Source of the DNA: Pipra filicauda
Lineage: Eukaryota > Chordata > Aves > Passeriformes > Pipridae
NCBI RefSeq assembly: GCF_003945595.2
Contig: NW_024104417.1
Location: 682,001 to 746,000 of the forward strand
DNA length: 64,000 nucleotides
Direction: 5' to 3'
Position numbers and translations under genes: made by a program. A model generated the notes under the pieces. It was not told where the DNA came from, did no database searches, and worked only from the letters and a program-made list of their open reading frames with translations. Numbering within the stretch: position 1 is the first letter of the stretch; each line of letters starts with the position of its first letter. Shown one piece after another: positions 62,901-64,000 of this stretch.

Positions 62901-62947
62901 AATGGATTTGAAGAACTCAGCGTTGCCATTAAAGAATGAAGTGATTC
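11830..62947 (-). CDS. MYO10: MYO10 (unconventional myosin-X), partial gene: 23 terminal coding exons
   Basis: Myosin-X is an actin-based motor that moves to filopodial tips, binds PI(3,4,5)P3 through its PH domains, and binds microtubules and integrin beta tails through MyTH4-FERM. Seen: 23 GT-AG exons on the minus strand join in one frame of 1444 codons plus stop. In order of residues in this partial protein: motor end and converter 1-107, lever and IQ motifs about 108-200, single alpha-helix and coiled coil about 200-330, acidic PEST-like linker about 330-540, split PH1 around PH2 about 555-775, PH3 about 778-885, MyTH4 about 900-1050, FERM about 1055-1444. Human MYO10 has 2058 residues and, as I recall, 41 exons, so these would be exons 19-41. 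From the ATG opening the second exon here, 1417 residues remain, against 1415 in human from Met644. The upstream motor exons and main promoter lie beyond 64000. Only splice variants are uncertain. Confidence 0.98.
12208..12399 (-). CDS. MYO10: MYO10 exon w22: FERM F3 lobe
   Basis: The exon is 192 bp, 64 codons, phase 0 at both ends. The acceptor is at 12400-12401 and the donor at 12206-12207. The peptide begins [20 protein letters not shown] and continues [20 protein letters not shown], then [24 protein letters not shown]3 is a PTB-like fold that, by family knowledge, contacts NPxY-type motifs in integrin beta and netrin-receptor tails. Confidence 0.98.
12769..13221 (-). CDS. MYO10: MYO10 exon w21: FERM F2 lobe and start of F3
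   Basis: The exon is 453 bp, 151 codons, phase 0 at both ends. The acceptor is at 13222-13223 and the donor at 12767-12768. The peptide opens [20 protein letters not shown] and [14 protein letters not shown], typical of the acyl-CoA-binding-like F2 lobe. It passes [16 protein letters not shown] and ends [22 protein letters not shown], the start of the F3 lobe. Confidence 0.98.
13503..13623 (-). CDS. MYO10: MYO10 exon w20: FERM F1-F2 junction
   Basis: The exon is 121 bp, completing a Lys codon and ending in phase 0. The acceptor is at 13624-13625 and the donor at 13501-13502. The peptide starts [20 protein letters not shown] then [20 protein letters not shown]. The intron just upstream has a (CT)n microsatellite as its polypyrimidine tract (13641-13667 on the plus strand as GA repeats). 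Confidence 0.97.
13641..13667. repeat. GA/CT microsatellite serving as polypyrimidine tract
   Basis: GAGAGAAA followed by (GA)n on the plus strand, so (CT)n on the minus strand, about 16 bases upstream of the w20 acceptor AG (13624-13625). Its pyrimidine run is the only strong tract for that splice site. Confidence 0.85.
14474..14610 (-). CDS. MYO10: MYO10 exon w19: FERM F1
   Basis: The exon is 137 bp, starting in phase 0 and ending two bases into a Lys codon. The acceptor is at 14611-14612 and the donor at 14472-14473. The peptide is [20 protein letters not shown], then [20 protein letters not shown] and LAKFEK. This is the helix and later strands of the F1 lobe. Confidence 0.97.
15186..15393 (-). 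CDS. MYO10: MYO10 exon w18: MyTH4 end and FERM F1
   Basis: The exon is 208 bp, completing an Arg codon and ending in phase 0. The acceptor is at 15394-15395 and the donor at 15184-15185. The peptide starts [20 protein letters not shown], the last MyTH4 helices, then [20 protein letters not shown] and [16 protein letters not shown], the first strands of the ubiquitin-like F1 lobe of FERM. Confidence 0.98.
15394..16978 (-). other. MYO10 intron w17-w18
   Basis: 1585 bp, AT-rich, no repeat or gene seen. Confidence 0.85.
16979..17276 (-). CDS. MYO10: MYO10 exon w17: MyTH4 core
   Basis: The exon is 298 bp with split codons at both ends. The acceptor is at 17277-17278 and the donor at 16977-16978. 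It includes [39 protein letters not shown] and [27 protein letters not shown] and the W-x-L-L/T-x3-C-x-FxPS phrase are conserved helices of MyTH4 domains. Reading it alone gives a frame of about 100 codons ending at KFHLKR. Confidence 0.98.
17277..18792 (-). other. MYO10 intron w16-w17
   Basis: 1516 bp. It holds open frames of about 60-100 codons on both strands, none coding-like. No repeat was recognised. Confidence 0.85.
18793..18916 (-). CDS. MYO10: MYO10 exon w16: start of MyTH4 domain
   Basis: The exon is 124 bp, starting in phase 0 and ending one base into a Leu codon. The acceptor is at 18917-18918 and the donor at 18791-18792. The peptide is [19 protein letters not shown] then [18 protein letters not shown]. 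The phrase [17 protein letters not shown] is characteristic of the MyTH4 N-terminus. With FERM, this domain forms the cargo and microtubule-binding supramodule. Confidence 0.98.
18917..20207 (-). other. MYO10 intron w15-w16
   Basis: 1291 bp. A short stretch at about 19850-19930 repeats the phrase 'tgaacctgt' twice. Nothing else was seen. Confidence 0.85.
20208..20365 (-). CDS. MYO10: MYO10 exon w15: PH3 end and linker to MyTH4
   Basis: The exon is 158 bp, completing a Gly codon and ending in phase 0. The acceptor is at 20366-20367 and the donor at 20206-20207. The peptide is [20 protein letters not shown], then [13 protein letters not shown] (the PH3 closing helix with its invariant Trp), then the linker [19 protein letters not shown]. 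Confidence 0.98.
20366..22122 (-). other. MYO10 introns w14-w15 and w13-w14
   Basis: Introns 20366-21474 (1109 bp) and 21670-22122 (453 bp) flank exon w14. No repeat or gene was seen. Confidence 0.85.
21475..21669 (-). CDS. MYO10: MYO10 exon w14: PH3 core
   Basis: The exon is 195 bp with split Gly codons at both ends. The acceptor is at 21670-21671 and the donor at 21473-21474. The peptide starts [20 protein letters not shown] and continues [18 protein letters not shown]. GWLxK ... KRWFVL is the standard PH opening. It ends [11 protein letters not shown]. This is the third PH domain, next to MyTH4. Confidence 0.98.
22123..22265 (-). CDS. MYO10: MYO10 exon w13: PH1 end and start of PH3
   Basis: The exon is 143 bp with split codons at both ends. 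The acceptor is at 22266-22267 and the donor at 22121-22122. The peptide has [18 protein letters not shown], then [14 protein letters not shown], the PH1 closing helix. It ends [10 protein letters not shown], the first strand of PH3. Confidence 0.97.
22266..25377 (-). other. MYO10 introns w12-w13 and w11-w12
   Basis: Introns 22266-24573 (2308 bp) and 24630-25377 (748 bp) flank the 56-bp exon w12. They hold AT-rich unique sequence. No gene or repeat was recognised. Confidence 0.85.
24574..24629 (-). CDS. MYO10: MYO10 exon w12: start of PH1 C-terminal half
   Basis: The exon is 56 bp, starting in phase 0 and ending two bases into an Arg codon. The acceptor is at 24630-24631 and the donor at 24572-24573. 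The peptide is [18 protein letters not shown]. It is the point where PH1 resumes after the PH2 insertion. It is supported by exact phase continuity with w11 and w13 and by match to the family. Confidence 0.95.
25378..25471 (-). CDS. MYO10: MYO10 exon w11: PH2 C-terminal helix
   Basis: The exon is 94 bp, completing a Ser codon and ending in phase 0. The acceptor is at 25472-25473 and the donor at 25376-25377. The peptide is [17 protein letters not shown] then [14 protein letters not shown]. The WF-x-L helix is the C-terminal alpha-helix that closes PH2. The rest links back to the second half of PH1. Confidence 0.97.
25472..28834 (-). other. MYO10 intron w10-w11
   Basis: 3363 bp, AT-rich, with short A and T homopolymer runs (for example about 28181-28194). 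No exon or repeat was recognised. Confidence 0.85.
28835..28930 (-). CDS. MYO10: MYO10 exon w10: PH2 middle
   Basis: The exon is 96 bp with split codons at both ends (Lys and Ser). The acceptor is at 28931-28932 and the donor at 28833-28834. The peptide is [16 protein letters not shown] then [25 protein letters not shown] is the typical middle strand and turn of a PH domain before its C-terminal helix, here PH2. Confidence 0.97.
28931..31207 (-). other. MYO10 intron w9-w10
   Basis: 2277 bp, AT-rich. A small imperfect palindrome lies near 30050-30070 ('gaaccta ... taggttc'). Nothing else was seen. Confidence 0.85.
31208..31451 (-). CDS. MYO10: MYO10 exon w9: PH1 N-terminal half and start of PH2
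   Basis: The exon is 244 bp with split codons at both ends. The acceptor is at 31452-31453 and the donor at 31206-31207. It encodes [19 protein letters not shown], the PH1 N-terminal half. After KQEALKQ comes [20 protein letters not shown] with [13 protein letters not shown], the start of PH2. In Myo10, PH2 is inserted inside PH1. The basic loop [17 protein letters not shown] is the expected PI(3,4,5)P3-binding surface that recruits the motor to the plasma membrane. Confidence 0.98.
31650..31750. repeat. AT-rich low-complexity tract
   Basis: Almost pure A/T with several imperfect (TA)n runs such as 'acatatatataattacata'. Probably a decayed TA microsatellite. Confidence 0.8.
32535..32615. repeat. 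Short local duplication
   Basis: The phrase 'accactgatttagtg' occurs twice in tandem within 32550-32586, and 'tgcagaggg' occurs at both ends (about 32536 and 32598), each followed by a 'ccactg'. It looks like a small decayed tandem array. Confidence 0.6.
32778..32901 (-). CDS. MYO10: MYO10 exon w8: linker end and start of PH1
   Basis: The exon is 124 bp, entering in phase 0 and ending one base into a Gly codon. The acceptor is at 32902-32903 and the donor at 32776-32777. The peptide is [18 protein letters not shown], then a YRRDSVYSC segment, then [11 protein letters not shown]. The acidic part ends the PEST-like linker. The hydrophobic end is the first strand of the N-terminal half of the split PH1 domain. 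Confidence 0.97.
32902..33870 (-). other. MYO10 intron w7-w8
   Basis: 969 bp, AT-rich, no gene or repeat recognised. Confidence 0.85.
33871..34773 (-). CDS. MYO10: MYO10 exon w7: alpha-helix, coiled coil and PEST-like linker
   Basis: This is the largest exon, 903 bp and 301 codons, phase 0 at both ends. The acceptor is at 34774-34775 and the donor at 33869-33870. It begins [14 protein letters not shown], continues through a Glu/Lys/Arg/Gln-rich helix with [15 protein letters not shown] (the antiparallel dimerising coiled coil), then [12 protein letters not shown], then a long acidic Ser/Asp/Pro/Tyr-rich region including [15 protein letters not shown] and [12 protein letters not shown]. That linker matches the PEST region of Myo10. 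Relative to human as I remember it, there are about seven extra residues near the phrase [10 protein letters not shown]. Confidence 0.98.
34774..35531 (-). other. MYO10 introns around microexon w6
   Basis: Introns 34774-35189 (416 bp) and 35230-35531 (302 bp). A short 'aaaac' repeat lies next to the w7 acceptor at about 34785-34805. Confidence 0.85.
35190..35229 (-). CDS. MYO10: MYO10 exon w6: microexon of the charged alpha-helix
   Basis: The exon is 40 bp. It completes the Arg codon from w5 and encodes [13 protein letters not shown], ending in phase 0. The acceptor is at 35230-35231 and the donor at 35188-35189. Its placement rests on the required phase and on the alternating Glu/Arg/Gln composition expected between the IQ motifs and the coiled coil. 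It is too short to be found by open-frame length alone. Skipping it would shift the frame. Confidence 0.92.
35532..35741 (-). CDS. MYO10: MYO10 exon w5: IQ motifs 2 and 3 and start of the single alpha-helix
   Basis: The exon is 210 bp, split-codon phase at both ends. The acceptor is at 35742-35743, behind a run of seven C on the minus strand, and the donor is at 35530-35531. The peptide contains [16 protein letters not shown] and [16 protein letters not shown], two IQ motifs, then an Arg/Glu/Lys-rich stretch ([16 protein letters not shown]) that begins the stable single alpha-helix extending the lever. The charged helix is shorter here than I recall for human; see the findings. Confidence 0.97.
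35742..37059 (-). other. MYO10 intron w4-w5
   Basis: 1318 bp, carrying the only clear interspersed repeat in the gene body (CR1 at 35827-36178). The remainder has no feature apart from a 12-bp GT/CA palindrome at 36361-36372. Confidence 0.85.
35827..36178 (-). mobile_element. CR1 LINE 3' fragment, minus orientation
   Basis: The plus strand opens 'aatcacagaatcacagaat', the complement of the CR1 terminal 8-bp repeats. It continues 'gttggaagggacccacaagg', 'cttggtgctgtgaccacttc', 'gagcctgttccagtgcccaa' and 'actgcaatgaggtctcctct'. This is the standard 5'-truncated CR1 3' end. It lies within an intron and in the same orientation as MYO10. No coding capacity. Confidence 0.95.
37060..37166 (-). CDS. 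MYO10: MYO10 exon w4: lever start and first IQ motif
   Basis: The exon is 107 bp, starting in phase 0 and ending two bases into an Arg codon. The acceptor is at 37167-37168 and the donor at 37058-37059. It starts [16 protein letters not shown], the end of the converter with the usual KVFLR junction. It continues into [16 protein letters not shown], the first IQ motif, which binds calmodulin or a calmodulin-like light chain. It follows w3 directly in frame. Confidence 0.96.
37167..40139 (-). other. MYO10 intron w3-w4
   Basis: 2973 bp. Poly-A runs lie at about 38238-38252 and 39583-39597, with a perfect AT palindrome at 39558-39575. No gene was seen. Confidence 0.85.
40140..40254 (-). CDS. MYO10: MYO10 exon w3: converter
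   Basis: The exon is 115 bp. It completes the Arg codon split with w2 and ends in phase 0. The acceptor is at 40255-40256 and the donor at 40138-40139. The peptide reads [14 protein letters not shown] then [12 protein letters not shown] and WQLGKTK-V are hallmarks of the myosin converter, which swings the lever. The intron to w2 is only 147 bp, the shortest in the window. Confidence 0.97.
40402..40526 (-). CDS. MYO10: MYO10 exon w2: motor SH1 helix region; starts with ATG
   Basis: The exon is 125 bp, entering in phase 0 and leaving two bases into an Arg codon. The acceptor is at 40527-40528 and the donor at 40400-40401. The peptide starts [14 protein letters not shown] and carries [20 protein letters not shown], the relay/SH1-helix segment leading to the converter. 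The first codon is ATG and corresponds to about Met644 of human, which I recall as the start of headless Myo10. This exon can therefore be internal in the full-length mRNA or supply the initiation codon if an alternative 5' exon is spliced to it. Confidence 0.97.
45256..45273. repeat. Poly-G run
   Basis: GGGGC followed by 13 G on the plus strand. It can form a G-quadruplex and is prone to sequencing error. Confidence 0.9.
47361..47642 (-). other. Coding-like open frame of unknown origin inside the intron
   Basis: Ninety-three codons from ATG to TAG on the same strand as MYO10. The middle reads [20 protein letters not shown], then [20 protein letters not shown] and [19 protein letters not shown], with protein-like composition and heptad-like spacing. 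I cannot identify it. It could be a fragment of a retrocopy, an exon of another transcript, or chance. Confidence 0.2.
50878..50941. repeat. Tandem duplication, 32-bp period, two copies
   Basis: The phrase 'catttcacagaaa' starts at 50878 and again at 50910. Both are followed by 'ggcaataaat', with a few differences. Confidence 0.85.
54063..54087. repeat. Perfect 11-bp inverted repeat with 3-base loop
   Basis: CCTAGATTTGC, loop CTT, GCAAATCTAGG. The stem does not extend beyond 11 bp, which is too short for a microRNA precursor. Confidence 0.85.
55187..55206. repeat. CA microsatellite, short
   Basis: Imperfect 'acacacacagacacacacag' in the large intron. Confidence 0.8.
62867..62947 (-). CDS. 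MYO10: MYO10 exon w1: motor domain, CIKPN segment
   Basis: The exon is 81 bp, 27 codons, phase 0 at both ends. The acceptor CT (minus AG) is at 62948-62949 and the donor AC (minus GT) at 62865-62866. The peptide runs from [10 protein letters not shown] to [22 protein letters not shown] is a signature of the lower motor domain in nearly all myosins. It is the 5'-most coding exon in the window and lies 22.3 kb from the next one. The exons before it are off the right edge. Confidence 0.96.
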
Positions 62948-64000
62948 CTAAAACACAGGTAGAAAGAAGAGCACTTCACAAGCTGGATTTTTGTACAAAC
63001 AACATACCCTGGACAAGAGCTCTTGCAGCTCAGCACTGCAGACAGCATCTAACTGCAACACCTAGTGGTACACACCAGAAGTTACTGCAACATGTAAGCT
63101 CTTGCTTCCAAACATATGGGATCAATACATGCATGTTCATTTCTTCCACTGTCTCTTCTGATCAAAACTGTCATCACTGTTTTACAGTGAACATGATTCA
63201 CTGACTGATGTGAAGAAAACTGTATGGAAACACCATATTGGAAATTTGCTGTTTCAGGGATCTTTCAAATGACTGCTTAAGACTTAGGATCAACATTCCC
63301 AAACTGCTAAACATGGGTAAGTCAAAAGGAAGGATAAGGGGCTTAAGGTAAAAACCCACAAAACTAGATTTCCTCTTTTCATTTCAACTGCCCTATGCCC
63401 ACTCACTTTCCCTTTCCCCTGAAGAAAACAGGATTTTTCCTAGTTTTAGAACTCTGAATGATTCAATACACATTAGACTATCAGTTGTCTGAACCTCAGC
63501 CTGGAGATAAAAATCACAAAAATCCCTCAGTCCTTTTATGATTATTACTTTAATTACACATCCGCCCCTTTCCCTCCTGAGCCATCATTCCATATCTTAT
63601 TCCAACTTGCCTCATTCTGTATCATTAAGTATGATGAACCATTTTAAACTGAGGTCTTGCATTTACTTTGCAAAGATACAAATGACTGTACAGGAGAGGA
63701 ACCCAGGCTCTGAAGAGTCCAGAAAATTAGCAAATGGTAATGTTTCAACCCTCAAAGGTGGTACTTTGTGCCAGGCAGCAGAGGGAATACAGAGCGGGCT
63801 GCCTACGAGACAGAAAATCCACCTTTTAAAGGAGTAACACTGTGCATCCTGCCATATGTCTTGGAGCAAAACTGCCAATGTCAGTCTGTTATAACAAATT
63901 CTTGCTTTAATCTGCACACCAAGGACTTACTTGATAATTAAACATGCAGTGATAAAGGCAACAAGCAGAGTTAAGGCTGTGCACAGGAGCTGGTGCAGAG
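62948..64000 (-). other. MYO10 intron upstream of w1 (incomplete)
   Basis: The 1053 bases to the window edge contain no recognisable motor exon or repeat. The preceding exon must lie beyond 64000. Confidence 0.8.

Noticed and set aside
1..64000. CRISPR array, operon, tRNA or rRNA gene
   Set aside because: No evenly spaced direct repeats, no ribosome-binding-site-led gene strings and no cloverleaf or rRNA signature were seen. The window is animal intron and intergenic DNA.

Overview
The window is vertebrate nuclear DNA, almost certainly from a bird. It has long AT-rich introns with short GT-AG exons, CR1 LINE fragments, and LTR elements of types I recognise from avian genomes. There are no bacterial-style operons, no CRISPR array, and no tRNA or rRNA gene that I could see. 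I cannot assign the species. The LTR types feel neoavian rather than chicken, but that rests on memory only.

The one confident gene is MYO10 (unconventional myosin-X), on the minus strand and incomplete. Twenty-three coding exons lie between 62947 (5'-most exon here) and the stop codon at 11830-11832. I placed every exon by its GT-AG sites, and all 23 join in one open frame of 1444 codons plus stop, with no frameshift. They encode the end of the motor and converter, three IQ motifs, the single alpha-helix and coiled coil, the PEST-like linker, the split PH1/PH2 module, PH3, MyTH4 and FERM domains. The first two-fifths of the motor and the main promoter lie to the right of the window. A 22.3-kb intron (40527-62866) separates the last two motor exons. 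The exon after it starts exactly on an ATG at the position corresponding to Met644 of human MYO10, where I recall the 'headless' isoform starting, so this intron is where an alternative first exon would be expected.

Layout: 1-10500 is downstream of MYO10 and rich in repeats. It holds a minus-oriented LTR at 368-1316, a 5'-rich CR1 fragment at 2640-3960, an LTR-like element with 5-bp target duplications at 4430-5702, an older LTR-like stretch up to 6700, and a CR1 3' end (7530-8513) split by a solo LTR with 6-bp target duplications (7785-8307). About 10500-11829 is the MYO10 3' UTR. From 11830 to 40526 are 22 exons with introns of 0.15-3.4 kb and a single clear CR1 insertion (35827-36178). From 40527 to 64000 is almost all intron, with one 81-bp exon at 62867-62947.

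I found no new multi-gene system. The most useful leads are the headless-start exon with candidate intronic first exons, an alpha-helical lever about 10 residues shorter than I recall for human, the nested transposon insertions, and two unexplained coding-like open frames.
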